Positions 1 through 9,219 are shown, counted from the first letter of the stretch. The stretch: DNA of 46,349 bases from Holophagales bacterium (GCA_009837885.1 VXSP01000024.1:1-46349); one strand, 5' to 3'. Made by a program: numbers and translations. Notes: generated by a model not told the origin, from the letters alone.

Positions 1-270
1 CAGGAGCGGCTGCTTCTCCTTTCCCTGTCGCTGGTGCTCGGCGGCGCGGTTGGCAATCTGGTCGACCGCATCCTGCTGCGAGCGGTTACGGACTTCCTCG
101 ACGTGTACGTCGGCGCGTACCACTGGCCGGCGTTCAACGTCGCCGACAGCGGCGTCACGGTCGGCATCGTCCTGATGCTGGTCCACAGCTTCGCTCCGTC
201 GTTGGGAAACCGGACCAGTGCGGCCACGGCGGGCTCGAGCGACCTGGTCGGCGCCGGCTCGTCGAAGTGA
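1..270 (+). CDS. lspA: Lipoprotein signal peptidase (signal peptidase II), C-terminal part
   Basis: The reading frame is open from the first base, so the start lies outside the window and about 89 codons remain. LspA is the inner-membrane aspartyl protease that removes the signal peptide of diacylated prolipoproteins. Both catalytic-Asp motifs are visible: [10 protein letters not shown] near residue 20 of the fragment and FNVADS near residue 45. A last hydrophobic helix ([12 protein letters not shown]) follows, then a short polar tail. The stop TGA overlaps the GTG start of the next gene, so the two are probably translationally coupled. lspA next to an RluD-type synthase is a common bacterial pairing. 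Several predicted lipoproteins in this window would be substrates. Confidence 0.93.
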   Translation, partial: QERLLLLSLSLVLGGAVGNLVDRILLRAVTDFLDVYVGAYHWPAFNVADSGVTVGIVLMLVHSFAPSLGNRTSAATAGSSDLVGAGSSK

Positions 271-1229
271 ACTCGGTACAGGCCCCGGCCTCGGCGGCGG
301 GCGAACGGGTCGACGTCTACCTCGCGCGGGTTCTCGACCAACCCCGCAACCGGGTCCGGAATCTCCTCCGCCGGGGCCTGGTCACTGCTGGCGGGTCGCC
401 GCTCAAGCCGTCCTACATACTGCGAGGTGGCGAGGAGATCGTCTACCGTCTGCCGCCGCCTCCGGCGCAGCGGCCGCTCCCCGAGGCGGGTCCCGTCCCG
501 GTGATCCACGAGGACGACAACCTGTTGATCGTGGACAAGCCCGCCGGTCTCATCGTGCACCCCGGCAGCGGCGTGGCGGGAGGCACCCTGGTGAACCGGC
601 TCCTCCACTACCGACCCGGCATCGCCGGAGTCGGATCCGCGGAACGGCCCGGCATCGTTCATCGCCTGGACGCGGGTACCACCGGCGCCCTTGCCGTGGC
701 GTGCAACGATGCCGCCTACCGGCGGCTGAGCCGCGCCTTTGCCGAACGCGAAGTCGACAAGGTCTATCTGGGTGTGGTCTACGGCCGACCCGAATCCTCG
801 GAAGGGCAGATCGAACTGCCGATCGGCCGCGATCCGGCCGTGCGCACACGCATGGCGGTCGTAGGTGCGGAAAGGGGGGGACGGCCGGCGCTGAGCCGCT
901 ACCGGCTGCTGGCTGACGCATCCGGCCTTTCGCTGCTGGAACTGAGAATCCTGACCGGCAGGACGCACCAGATCCGGGTTCATTGCAAGGCGATCGGGCA
1001 CCCCCTCGTCGGCGATCCGACCTATGGCGAGTCCCGCTGGCGAAACCTCGAACCTTCCCTGCGCCGACCGCTGCGCGAGTTCCCGCGACCGGCGCTCCAT
1101 GCCTTGCGGCTCACCCTGCCGGGGATTGCCGGCGCATCCTCACGCACTTTCACGGCTCACGTGCCGGAGGACTTTCGGACCCTGTGCCAGGCTTGTCGCC
1201 TGGACAGGGGACTGCCGATCGACTGCTGA
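267..1229 (+). CDS. rluD: RluA/RluD-family 23S rRNA pseudouridine synthase
   Basis: A 320-residue protein that isomerises uridine to pseudouridine, most likely in 23S rRNA. An S4 RNA-binding domain occupies roughly residues 10-70 ([23 protein letters not shown]). The catalytic domain follows, with HRLDAGTTG carrying the catalytic Asp at about residue 135, then the [23 protein letters not shown] block typical of RluA/C/D. The GTG start at 267 overlaps the lspA stop (GTGA), and no other start fits the S4 domain better. Length and domain order match RluD. The exact target (RluD versus RluC) cannot be read from sequence alone, so the symbol is the best family guess. The convergent bactofilin gene ends 10 bp downstream. 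Confidence 0.9.
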   Translation: MNSVQAPASAAGERVDVYLARVLDQPRNRVRNLLRRGLVTAGGSPLKPSYILRGGEEIVYRLPPPPAQRPLPEAGPVPVIHEDDNLLIVDKPAGLIVHPGSGVAGGTLVNRLLHYRPGIAGVGSAERPGIVHRLDAGTTGALAVACNDAAYRRLSRAFAEREVDKVYLGVVYGRPESSEGQIELPIGRDPAVRTRMAVVGAERGGRPALSRYRLLADASGLSLLELRILTGRTHQIRVHCKAIGHPLVGDPTYGESRWRNLEPSLRRPLREFPRPALHALRLTLPGIAGASSRTFTAHVPEDFRTLCQACRLDRGLPIDC

Positions 1230-1239
1230 ACGCGACCCG

Positions 1240-1704
1240 CTAGTCGCCCGAGCCCGCGGCGGCGCTCGCGTAGCCCCGGCCTGGCGTCGCGCCGATCGCC
1301 AGCGTGCCGCTCATCTCTATTCTGCCGTTGCAGATGCCGCCCTCGGCGATGGACACAAGGGGAGCGGTCAGATCGCCCTCGACCGAGCCCGACGACAGGA
1401 CCTCGATCTTCTCCGATGCCCGGATGTCGCCCTTCACGTGGCCTGAAACCTGAACGGACTGGGCCACCACGTCGGCCTCGATCCGGCCTCGCCGTCCGAG
1501 CACGAAACGACCCTTGAGCTCCACGTTCCCCGTCAGAGAACCGTCGACCAGGACCTCGGCGTCACCCGCGATGCTGCCGTCGATGTGCGAACCGGGCGCC
1601 ACGTACGTGCGCGCCGGCGCGGCCGAAGGCGACCTCACCTCGCCGGGAGGTGTCAGCGCGGCTTCCGCCGCCGTTTCTTCGAGATCCTTCTTGAAGAACG
1701 CCAT
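1240..1704 (-). CDS. Bactofilin (polymer-forming cytoskeletal protein)
   Basis: A 154-residue protein with the bactofilin core: a right-handed beta-helix built from short repeats (SIAGDAEVLVDGSLTGNV, then GHVKGDIRASEKIEVLSSGS) over about residues 38-130, flanked by disordered tails. The N-terminus MAFFKKD is typical and may touch the membrane. Bactofilins polymerise without nucleotide and position cell-wall or polar machinery. I chose the ATG at 1704 because longer forms would translate through the tRNA-Gly just upstream. A purine-rich AGGAAGG lies about 12 nt ahead of the ATG. No M23 peptidase gene, a frequent bactofilin partner, is adjacent. It may be read from the tRNA promoter or from its own. 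Confidence 0.9.
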   Translation of the reverse strand: MAFFKKDLEETAAEAALTPPGEVRSPSAAPARTYVAPGSHIDGSIAGDAEVLVDGSLTGNVELKGRFVLGRRGRIEADVVAQSVQVSGHVKGDIRASEKIEVLSSGSVEGDLTAPLVSIAEGGICNGRIEMSGTLAIGATPGRGYASAAAGSGD

Positions 1705-1770
1705 GTGCTCTTTGTACCTTCCTGTCCTATTGGTTCCGTTCCGGACCTGGTCACACGCCGACCGAGAACC

Positions 1771-1846
1771 TGGAGCGGGCAACGGGACTCGAACCCGCGA
1801 CATCCAGCTTGGGAAGCTGGCACTCTGCCAACTGAGTTATGCCCGC
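1771..1846 (-). tRNA. tRNA-Gly (anticodon CCC)
   Basis: Read on the minus strand, a complete cloverleaf runs from GCGGGCA (5' acceptor, 1846-1840) to TGCCCGC (1781-1775), a perfect 7-bp acceptor stem. The discriminator is T, as usual for bacterial tRNA-Gly, and CCA is encoded (1773-1771). The anticodon stem CCAGC/GCTGG encloses TTCCCAA, giving anticodon CCC, which reads GGG. The T-loop motif GGTTCGAGTCC is present. Confidence 0.96.
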
Positions 1847-1864
1847 AGGCACTCGGACCGCTTC

Positions 1865-1893
1865 AAGGTAACCCAGCCCCCGCGGACGGTCAA
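1865..1893 (-). promoter_or_regulatory. Sigma-70-type promoter for tRNA-Gly
   Basis: On the minus strand, TTGACC (1893-1888, five of six consensus bases) is followed by a 17-bp spacer and TACCTT (1870-1865). The -10 ends 18 nt before the mature tRNA 5' end, which leaves room for a short leader removed by RNase P. This is a by-eye match with no experimental support. Confidence 0.55.
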
Positions 1894-1922
1894 GCACCCG
1901 GCCAGGGACACCAAAAGACGCT

Positions 1923-2222
1923 ATGATGCGCCCCCCCTCACGCCCTTCGTCTTCACGCTTGATGGTCCGCAGTTCCCAGCCCCTCTACTTCTTCCCGGAG
2001 CGGGACGTGACCGGCGAAGAACTCGAAGAGATGCTCCATGGCGGGAACCACGAGGACCGGTGTACGGCAGTCTCCTGCATGCTGCGCTACGCGCAGTGGG
2101 AGGACATCTGGGACTACGTCTCCCGGGATGAGGTGCGGGAACTGTTCGACGACCTCGACCTGCCCGAGAGCCTGCGGGCGGCCTGGGCCCGCATGCTGAA
2201 GATCGAGCCGGTCGCCACCTGA
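1923..2222 (+). CDS. Small uncharacterised protein
   Basis: Up to 99 residues and not assigned to a family. From about residue 20 the sequence looks like a real folded, mostly helical acidic domain: FFPERDVTGEELEEML, then CTAVSCMLRYAQWEDIWDYV, ending in a helix around LRAAWARMLKIE. The first 13 residues are Pro/Ser/Arg-rich and may not be translated. ATG at 1962 is an alternative start giving 86 residues, and a -10-like TATGAT lies at 1922-1927, which would favour it. Neither start has a good ribosome-binding site. It is flanked by tRNA-Gly (divergent) and the AIM24 gene (convergent, 14 bp away). I infer no function. Confidence 0.6.
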   Translation: MMRPPSRPSSSRLMVRSSQPLYFFPERDVTGEELEEMLHGGNHEDRCTAVSCMLRYAQWEDIWDYVSRDEVRELFDDLDLPESLRAAWARMLKIEPVAT

Positions 2223-2236
2223 GCAGCGACCCGGCT

Positions 2237-3241
2237 CTAGCGGCGGTCGCCCATCACGAGACCGCCCAGGCCGCCGAGCACGGAACCCTCTCCCTTGCGG
2301 GTTCCGCCGGTCTGGGGGGCGGCGGCATACACGCGGCTCGCCAGCCGGCTGAACGGAAGCGACTGGATCCACACCTTTCCGGGTCCGGTCAGGGAGGCGA
2401 AGAACAGCCCCTCGCCGCCGAACAGCGCGGTCTTGATTCCGGGGACCGTCTGGATGTCGTAGTCGACCTGGCGTTCGAAGGCGACCAGGCAGCCAGTGTC
2501 CAGCCGGAGCGTCTCGCCCGCGCCGAGCTCGCGCTCGACGACCGTGCCGCCAGCGTGAACGAACGCAAGTCCGTCGCCTTCCAGCTTCTGCAGGATGAAG
2601 CCTTCGCCGCCGAACAGGCCCGCGCCGAGTCTTCGCTGAAACGCGATGCCGACCGATACGCCCTTGGCGGCACAGAGAAAGGCGTCCTTCTGGCAGAGGA
2701 TCGTGTTGCCATGGGCAGGAAGGTCGAGGGGAATGATCCGCCCCGGATAGGGCGAAGCGAAGGCGACGTTCCGGCGAACCCCGGCGCCGTTGCCGAACAC
2801 CGTCATGAACAGGGACTCACCCGTCAGGACCCGTTTGCCGGCGGAAAGGAGCTTGTCCATGAAGCCGCCCGCCCCGCGCTCCGAACCGTCGCCGAAGATC
2901 GTATTCATCTCGATGCCGGGGTCCATGTACATGAAGGACCCAGCTTCCGCGATACAGGCCTCCCCCGGATCGAGCGTGATTTCGACGAACTGCATCTCCT
3001 CGCCGACGATCACGAAGTCGATCTCATCGGCTACGCCGCCCGGCGGCTTGGGGATCGGTGTTCCGAAGGCGGCGGCGAACCGCGGCTCGCTGACAACCGG
3101 CGCCCAGTTGCCCATGCCGTCCCGGTACACGTGAGCGCCGCGCGCGACGGAGCCTGAACGGATCCGCTCCTCGATCTCCTCCGCCGTGTACGGTCCCTCC
3201 TGCTTGCCGTCGATGGCCAGATGCCAGATCTGTTCGCTCAT
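2237..3241 (-). CDS. GYF_2 domain-AIM24 (TIGR00266-like) family protein
   Basis: A 334-residue two-domain protein. Residues about 5-60 match a GYF_2 domain ([20 protein letters not shown], then GMGNWAPV), a small module thought to bind proline-rich peptides. Residues about 75-300 match the AIM24/TIGR00266 beta-barrel family: an [24 protein letters not shown] opening, then Gly-rich hairpins ([19 protein letters not shown]). The C-terminal tail is Gly-rich with no membrane segment. The molecular role of bacterial AIM24 proteins is poorly defined. The upstream gene on the same strand, a glutaminyl cyclase-like protein, starts a 49-bp intergenic stretch away and may share its transcript. The ATG at 3241 fits the GYF_2 start. 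Confidence 0.85.
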   Translation of the reverse strand: MSEQIWHLAIDGKQEGPYTAEEIEERIRSGSVARGAHVYRDGMGNWAPVVSEPRFAAAFGTPIPKPPGGVADEIDFVIVGEEMQFVEITLDPGEACIAEAGSFMYMDPGIEMNTIFGDGSERGAGGFMDKLLSAGKRVLTGESLFMTVFGNGAGVRRNVAFASPYPGRIIPLDLPAHGNTILCQKDAFLCAAKGVSVGIAFQRRLGAGLFGGEGFILQKLEGDGLAFVHAGGTVVERELGAGETLRLDTGCLVAFERQVDYDIQTVPGIKTALFGGEGLFFASLTGPGKVWIQSLPFSRLASRVYAAAPQTGGTRKGEGSVLGGLGGLVMGDRR

Positions 3242-3290
3242 TCTCTTGAGTACTCTCTTCAGGGCGCCGAGGTTTCGTCGTGTTTCAGGT

Positions 3291-4124
3291 TCATTGGGCG
3301 GGCGGCGGATCGTAGCCCAGGATCCGTACCTCGAAGACCCAGGGCCAGTACTTCCCGGTCAACAGGAAGGTCCCGGTGTCGGGGCGGTAGGCGATGCCGT
3401 TGAGGACATCCGCCTCCGCCGCCTCCTCCGTCGTCAGCAGCCCCGAAGCGTCGACGATGGCCACCACCGAGCCGGAGTTCATGTCGACGGCGGCGATCTC
3501 GTCGCTGCCGAACAGATTCGCGAAGAGCAGGTCGTCCACCAGCTCGAGTTCGTTCAGGTCGTCAACGGGCATTCCGCTTGTCGTAACCCGCAATCGACGC
3601 CGTACCGTCATGGTTTCGGGATCGCGAAAGGTGAGGATCGGCGTGCCGTCGCTCATGATGAGGTCGGATCCGTCGTAGGCGAGGCCCCAGCCTTCCCCGT
3701 CGAACCGCATTCTGCCCCGTTCGGCGAAGGGCGAGAGCTGCCACACCAGGGCAACACCCCGCCGCCAGGTCAACTGGACCAGCCGCTCGTCGGCGCCCGG
3801 AACGAGGGCAATGCCCTCGCCGAACAGGTCACGGTCTAGATCGACCCGGGCCAGTTCCGAGCCGTCGTCCCAGCGCCACGCGCGCAGGCTCGAGGCCCCG
3901 TAGGAGCCGGTGCTCTCGTAGATCACGCCGTCGCGCCACAGCAAGCCCTGTGTGTAGGCCCTGATGTCGTGCGGGCGCCGGTCGAGGACTTCGACCAGCC
4001 AGCGCTCGGGTTCGGACGGCCGCTGGCTCTCGCCATCGTTCGTCACTGAGTCGCTCGACCCGGCCGGCGCGCACGCGGGAGCGACGAGCAGGGCGAGGCA
4101 TAGGGCCGAGAGGGTTTCGCGCAT
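3291..4124 (-). CDS. Glutaminyl-peptide cyclotransferase-like protein (Glu_cyclase_2), probable lipoprotein
   Basis: A 277-residue exported protein. The N-terminus has a hydrophobic segment ending in a Cys (LLVAPAC), which may be a weak lipobox, followed by a Ser/Glu-rich linker. The rest matches the five-bladed beta-propeller glutamine cyclotransferase family: [20 protein letters not shown] near residues 57-76, then [17 protein letters not shown] and [20 protein letters not shown]. Such enzymes convert N-terminal Gln of peptides to pyroglutamate. The physiological substrate in bacteria is mostly unknown. It is divergent from the mscS gene, with 80 bp between the starts. The family assignment is strong; the activity is inferred. 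Confidence 0.87.
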   Translation of the reverse strand: MRETLSALCLALLVAPACAPAGSSDSVTNDGESQRPSEPERWLVEVLDRRPHDIRAYTQGLLWRDGVIYESTGSYGASSLRAWRWDDGSELARVDLDRDLFGEGIALVPGADERLVQLTWRRGVALVWQLSPFAERGRMRFDGEGWGLAYDGSDLIMSDGTPILTFRDPETMTVRRRLRVTTSGMPVDDLNELELVDDLLFANLFGSDEIAAVDMNSGSVVAIVDASGLLTTEEAAEADVLNGIAYRPDTGTFLLTGKYWPWVFEVRILGYDPPPAQ

Positions 4125-4204
4125 GTGGCGACGGCGACGGTACCAGCCCGCGGCGACGGTCCGCGCTTGACCGTTCCGGCCGTGGTTGGAAGAGTGTCTC
4201 GGTC

Positions 4205-5794
4205 ATGACATCTCCCGTCCTGCGAAGAGTCAGTCTTCTCGCCAGCGGCGCACTCCTCGCCGCGGCGTGGTTCGCCTTTGCCCAACCAGCGGCGGACCGG
4301 CCGCTGTCGAGTCCACGAGAGACCATGCGCGTCTTCCTCGAGGCCTTCGCGACCGAGGACGGCCGCCCGGACCTGGAGACCGCCGCGGGCTGTCTCGATC
4401 TCGGGGATCTTCCCTTTCCCGTGCGGGCGCGGCAGGGAAGGACACTGGCCAGCGAACTGAAACACGTGATCGACCGGCTCGAGCTGGTGGAGTTCGAGGC
4501 CATCCCCGACGACGGCGACCTCGACCGCTGGGTGTTCAACGACGACCTGTCCGCACCGATCGTGCTGGCGCCGGACGAGAACGGGAGCTGGTCGTTCACG
4601 CGCGGGACCGTGGCCTCCATCCCGACCCTGTACGAGGAGCTGCGGGACCGCTCGGTGGTCGAGGGAGTCGAGGAAGCGCCGGTGACGGCGGCGACCTGGC
4701 TCCGGGATCGAGTTCCCTCCTATCTGCGGACAGGGGGTTTCGTCCTCCACCCGTGGCAGTGGATGGCGCTGCCGATCCTCGTTCTGGTCGGCCTGCTGAT
4801 CGACCGGATCGTCGTCTGGATCGCCTATGGGTTGTTTGCCGGACCGCTGAACAGACGCTACGAGTCCCTCGACATCCAGGGCGCGCGTCGCATCCTGCGC
4901 CCGGCCGGCCTGCTGGTCATGGCCGGTGTGTGGTGGCTGGGCCTTCAGTGGCTGGGCTTGCCGCCCCGGATCCATGCCTGGCTGGACGTGGTCGTTCTGG
5001 TGCTGTTCCTGCTGGCGGTCGGCCGTGTGGCATTCGCCCAGATCGACCTGCTCGGAACGGCGCTCCGGGCGCGGGCAGCCCGGGCCGAGAACCGGTTCCA
5101 GGACCAGCTCGTCCCGTTCGTGACGAAGACGCTGAAACTGGCTGTCGCCGTCTTCGGCATCGTCTTCCTGCTCGCCCAGCAGGGGCGCGACGTCACGGCA
5201 CTGCTAGCCGGCCTGGGGCTCAGTGGCCTGGCGGTGGCCCTGGCGGCGCAGGACCTGCTCAAGAACCTGTTCGGCTCGGTCACGGTGCTGCTCGACCGCC
5301 CGTTCCGCATCGGCGACTGGGTCAAGGTCGGCGACGTCGAAGGCGTTGTCGAGGAGATCGGCTTCCGCAGCACCCGCGTCCGCACGTTCTACGCCTCCCT
5401 GATCACGCTACCCAACGCGAGGCTGATCGACGCCTCGGTCGACAACTACGGCGCGCGGGCGTTCCGCCGGTGGAGCACCCGCATCAGCATCACCTACGAC
5501 ACGCCGCCGGAGACCGTGGACGCCTTTTGCGAGGGGCTCCGGCAGATCGTCGGCGCCAACGAGTCGATGCGGCAGGACGCCTTCGAGATTCACCTGAACG
5601 AGTTCGGCGCCGACGGCCTGGAGATCATGCTCTACGTCTTCTTCCTGGCGCCGGACTGGAGTACGGAGCTGCGGCTTCGCCACAACCTGGCCCTGGACAT
5701 TCTGAGACTCGCCGACCGGCTCGGGGTCCGCATTGCCTTCCCCACGCGGACGGTTCACCTGGAGGCGCCCGCGGAAGACGACTCGTCGGACTGA
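4205..5794 (+). CDS. MscS-family mechanosensitive ion channel with N-terminal exported domain
   Basis: A 529-residue protein. Residues 1-27 look like a signal peptide (LLASGALLAAAWFAFA), followed by a soluble region of about 160 residues that would lie outside the inner membrane. Several membrane helices follow, then the MscS core: a Gly/Ala-rich pore helix near residues 333-350 (LLAGLGLSGLAVALAAQDLL), and the beta domain with LDRPFRIGDWVKVGDVEGVVEEIG and ITLPNARL. The C-terminal alpha/beta domain ends about residue 520. Such channels release solutes on hypo-osmotic shock. The last 40 bp overlap the 3' end of the convergent kinase gene. A weak TTGACC lies 33-38 bp upstream of the start. Confidence 0.93.
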   Translation: MTSPVLRRVSLLASGALLAAAWFAFAQPAADRPLSSPRETMRVFLEAFATEDGRPDLETAAGCLDLGDLPFPVRARQGRTLASELKHVIDRLELVEFEAIPDDGDLDRWVFNDDLSAPIVLAPDENGSWSFTRGTVASIPTLYEELRDRSVVEGVEEAPVTAATWLRDRVPSYLRTGGFVLHPWQWMALPILVLVGLLIDRIVVWIAYGLFAGPLNRRYESLDIQGARRILRPAGLLVMAGVWWLGLQWLGLPPRIHAWLDVVVLVLFLLAVGRVAFAQIDLLGTALRARAARAENRFQDQLVPFVTKTLKLAVAVFGIVFLLAQQGRDVTALLAGLGLSGLAVALAAQDLLKNLFGSVTVLLDRPFRIGDWVKVGDVEGVVEEIGFRSTRVRTFYASLITLPNARLIDASVDNYGARAFRRWSTRISITYDTPPETVDAFCEGLRQIVGANESMRQDAFEIHLNEFGADGLEIMLYVFFLAPDWSTELRLRHNLALDILRLADRLGVRIAFPTRTVHLEAPAEDDSSD

Positions 5795-8700
5795 CCGTCC
5801 GGAAGAACGATGCGGACCGCGAGTCCCCCGCCCGGCCTGGTCGCGGCAGTGATCGATCCGCCGTGCTCCTGGACGATCCGCCGGGCGATCGGAAGCCCCA
5901 GGCCCGTACCTCCGCTCGAGGTCGAGAAGTAGGGCTCGAAGATCCGCTCCAGGTCGCTGTCCGACACACCGGGTCCCCGATCCGAGACCGTCACCTCGAC
6001 CGCGCCGGCCGGGCAACAGGGCTCTACCCTCACGAGCACCTCTCCATCCTTGCCGCTGGCCCGGAGGGCGTTCTCGATCAGGTTGCGGAGCGCCCTCTGC
6101 ATCAGGCGCCGGTCGAACGTGAGTACGGCATCCGCCGCTCCAGACGCCGACTCGAAGCGGACGGCGACCGCCCCATGCGCCGTGCTTGCGTACCCGTCGA
6201 CGACTTCCCGAACCGCCTCCGCCAGATCGTCGGGGGCCGGCTGGGCCAGCGGGATCCTGCTGTAGGTCGAGAACTCGCCCGCGGTCCGCGCAAGCTCTTC
6301 GACCTGCGCCAGGATGTTCCCGGTACAGCGATCGAACACCTCCTCCAGGCGATCCGGCGCATCCCGCCACACCTGTCGCAGGTGTTCGGTCGAGAGTCGG
6401 ATCGGCGTCAGTGGATTCTTCACCTCGTGCGCGATCAGTCGCGCCATCTCGGCCCAGGCCTCGAGTCGCTGCGCGCGAACCAGGTCCGCCCGCGTCGACG
6501 CGATGCGCGACGCCATGCCGTCGATCGCCTCGCCAAGCGTCCTGAGTTCCGTCTCCCGCGGCGCGAAACCGAGCGAATCCGCTCCGCCGGCAATGCGGTC
6601 GGCGCCGTCGATCATTCGCATCAGCGGACGCGTGAACCCGCGCGCGAGCCGTGCGCCGACGGTGACCAGCAACAGCACGAGCGCGGTCGTGACGACCAGT
6701 GCCTGCCGCCTCAGGGCGGCCAGTTCGCGCGTGGCCGCCTCCTGTTGCGCCAGCAGCGGCACGGAGACGAACAGGCCGGACTCGCCAGGACGCATCTCCC
6801 CCAGGGACACCGGCGTATACAGCTCCAGGTAGGACGTCCCCTGCCGCGTGGTCTGCACCCGCGCCGCCGTCGGATGGCCAAGCAGCGCCAACCTGCTGTA
6901 GACGTTCCCCGGAATCCGTTCCGGCATCAGGCCGGCGGTGAAGAGGTCCGGCTTGCTTGACGCGTAGACACTGCCCCGCCAGTAGAGGTTCACCTCGTGC
7001 CCCACGACCTCGGCGAGCCATGACAGGAGTTCGTCGTCGAGCTGCGCGTCAATCGAGAAGCCTGTCTCCAGGCCGAGGAGGAAGTCGGTCAGAACGTACT
7101 CGAGCGACACGAGGGCGGTACGGCCCGCCGCCTCCTGCTCCGCCTGGACCCGCGTGGCCAGGTTTCTGAAGAGCAGTCCGTTGAGCAGCGTCAACGGCAC
7201 GATGGCGATCAGGGCCAGCACCGCCGTGAGCCGCACCGAGTAGCGACGGATATCGGGTAGCAGACGTCTCCGCAGCTTCGCCGTTGGCAGGCTGATCAGG
7301 AGAACGGCAAAGGCAACGGCGGACACCGCCAGCATCAGCCGCGTCGCGACCGTGGCGACACGCCACAGACGGTCCGCCATTGCCTCCTCCGGGAGCAACG
7401 CAACGATCCAGAGGCCCGGCAGATCCGTGGGACTGAACCAGGCGAGGGCCGGTCCCGCGGGTGTCTCGACCTTCACGGTCCGGCGAGGATCCACTGCCTC
7501 GGAGGGGGGCGGCAACAGCCAGTCTTCCTGCCACCGCGACACGAGGGGACGGCCCGCGCCGTCGACATAGGCAAGTTCCGCATTCGCCGACGGAACCGGG
7601 CCGCCCGGACTTCGATCCGGGCCGCCGCGCAGCAGGCGCACCTGAAGTTCAGCACCGGCACCCGACGTGACGCTGCTCCAGACGTCCACCCTCGGCAAGG
7701 CCGTCGTCCAGAACCGAACCGTACCCCAGTCCTGGCCTGCCGAACCCAGGGAGAGCTCATCCAGGGCGCTTCGCTGCTGCTGCCAGGCCGGGAGGTCACG
7801 CGATGGCCAGCGTGCACTGACGGCGTCGAGTCCGCCTGTCTCCGGATCGACCGGCAAGCCGTAGGAGAAGCTCGAAACGCCGCTTTCCCGGATCACCGTG
7901 AGCGCGGAGACCATCTCCGAGGCGGCCAGAGGCGAGCGGCTCCAGAGTTCGAGCGCCAGGTCCTGATGATCGTCGAGTTCGCGCGGGTCGCCCAGGGCCA
8001 GCATCCTCAGGTCGGTCGCCGCCAGAAACGCGCTCGTTCTTTCCGCCAACGCCGCGACTTCCTCCGGAAGCGGAGCGTCGAGACCCTCTCGCACGTTGTC
8101 CGCAAGCAGTGCGCGCAATGCCGGCCGGTGGGTAGCTTCAGCCAGCAGGCCGACGCCTGCGGCCGCAGCAGCAGCGATCATCAGAACATGCAGCCAGTCC
8201 CGCCCTTTCGGCCAGCCGAGGGCCCAGAACGAGGTCCCCGCGAGGATCAACCAGGCCGCCAGCAACACCACCCAGTCACCAACCGGACCTCCGAAGGAAG
8301 CCCCGGGATCCGGAGGCGCGCCGGTGGCATCGGCTACCCAGATGCGCCATCGGAAGAGACCGAAGCTCACAGCCGTCGCGGCTCCTGCCAGACCGAGGAT
8401 CGCGGCACCGGGATGCGGCTTCGCGGGTGCCCGGGCGCTCCAGCGCCGGAAGAGCCAGGCCATGGACAGACCGACACCGAGAGCGAGGGCGACCAGAGCC
8501 AGTGAGGCTGCGATCGTCGAGGACTGCTGGACCGCGGGCTCGAACCGGAGCCGCAGCCACGGTCCGGGAACGCCATCAGGCGGAGCCAGTTCGCGAATGC
8601 CGAGCGCCTCGAGAGCGGGCGTCAGAGGTTCAGCGGAATGGGCCCGGACCGACCACCTGACATCGTGGCGCCGGAGTCCCAAAGGCATGGAAAACGGCAG

Positions 8701-9219
8701 CGAGTCGGTCGGGAAACTGTTGCCGACGATCAACCGCCAGCCGCCCTCCCCCGTGCTCATGTCGACCGCCGCGTAGAGTGAGACCGCCGTGAAGCCGGCG
8801 GTCTGGCTGATCCCTCCAGGCAGCAGACGATCCAGGGGCAGATCGTGCCGAAGGCCCGGCCCGCCCCAGGCCTGCGCCAGATCGTCGGGATCGACCAGCA
8901 CCAGGGTACGTCCGCCCGCGCGGCCGATCAGATCCAGCTCCTCGAACACACTCTGCCTGGCCTGCACCGAACCGGGAGGAACGGCTACGGTGCGGCGGAC
9001 ACTCTCGGCCGCTCGTTCGGCATCCGCCAGCAGATCCAGTAGCAGGTCACGGTAAGCCGTTTCCATCGCAGCCGTCTGAGCGCGAGTCGGCAGCGGCGGG
9101 TCGTCCGAGCTCCGTGGCCAGCGATCGACGGCGAACAGGACAGCCGCCAGAACGAACAGGCCGAAGATGATCCGAAGCTCAGCCGCACCTCCGCCGCGCC
9201 GGGCCGCCGACGCCGTCAT
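5755..9219 (-). CDS. Large NtrY-like membrane sensor histidine kinase
   Basis: A 1154-residue multi-pass histidine kinase. By eye there are about eight membrane helices: one near residues 15-33, a cluster around 235-370, a pair around 620-700 and one near 840-860. These enclose two or more long extracytoplasmic regions that are likely sensors. A HAMP region follows, then a HisKA dimerisation helix with RLIAHEVKNPLTPIRLSTEH (phospho-acceptor His near residue 931), then HATPase_c with NLIENALRAS (Asn near 1050), DRGPGVSD and GGTGLGLPIARRIV. The HEVKNPLTPIRLS form is typical of NtrY. No response regulator is adjacent, so its partner is unknown. The ATG overlaps the cmk stop (ATGA), and the 3' end overlaps mscS by 40 bp. 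Confidence 0.92.
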   Translation of the reverse strand: MTASAARRGGGAAELRIIFGLFVLAAVLFAVDRWPRSSDDPPLPTRAQTAAMETAYRDLLLDLLADAERAAESVRRTVAVPPGSVQARQSVFEELDLIGRAGGRTLVLVDPDDLAQAWGGPGLRHDLPLDRLLPGGISQTAGFTAVSLYAAVDMSTGEGGWRLIVGNSFPTDSLPFSMPLGLRRHDVRWSVRAHSAEPLTPALEALGIRELAPPDGVPGPWLRLRFEPAVQQSSTIAASLALVALALGVGLSMAWLFRRWSARAPAKPHPGAAILGLAGAATAVSFGLFRWRIWVADATGAPPDPGASFGGPVGDWVVLLAAWLILAGTSFWALGWPKGRDWLHVLMIAAAAAAGVGLLAEATHRPALRALLADNVREGLDAPLPEEVAALAERTSAFLAATDLRMLALGDPRELDDHQDLALELWSRSPLAASEMVSALTVIRESGVSSFSYGLPVDPETGGLDAVSARWPSRDLPAWQQQRSALDELSLGSAGQDWGTVRFWTTALPRVDVWSSVTSGAGAELQVRLLRGGPDRSPGGPVPSANAELAYVDGAGRPLVSRWQEDWLLPPPSEAVDPRRTVKVETPAGPALAWFSPTDLPGLWIVALLPEEAMADRLWRVATVATRLMLAVSAVAFAVLLISLPTAKLRRRLLPDIRRYSVRLTAVLALIAIVPLTLLNGLLFRNLATRVQAEQEAAGRTALVSLEYVLTDFLLGLETGFSIDAQLDDELLSWLAEVVGHEVNLYWRGSVYASSKPDLFTAGLMPERIPGNVYSRLALLGHPTAARVQTTRQGTSYLELYTPVSLGEMRPGESGLFVSVPLLAQQEAATRELAALRRQALVVTTALVLLLVTVGARLARGFTRPLMRMIDGADRIAGGADSLGFAPRETELRTLGEAIDGMASRIASTRADLVRAQRLEAWAEMARLIAHEVKNPLTPIRLSTEHLRQVWRDAPDRLEEVFDRCTGNILAQVEELARTAGEFSTYSRIPLAQPAPDDLAEAVREVVDGYASTAHGAVAVRFESASGAADAVLTFDRRLMQRALRNLIENALRASGKDGEVLVRVEPCCPAGAVEVTVSDRGPGVSDSDLERIFEPYFSTSSGGTGLGLPIARRIVQEHGGSITAATRPGGGLAVRIVLPDGQSDESSSAGASR

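Noticed and set aside
1705..1803. N-terminal extension of bactofilin (MSRVRVPLPAPG...)
   Set aside because: This stretch is translated tRNA-Gly sequence; such leaders are a common artefact beside tRNA genes.
4186..6960. Long open frame on the plus strand across mscS and the kinase
   Set aside because: Arg/Pro/Gly-rich translation with no domain; it is a frame shadow of mscS and the antisense of the kinase, which is usual in G+C-rich DNA.
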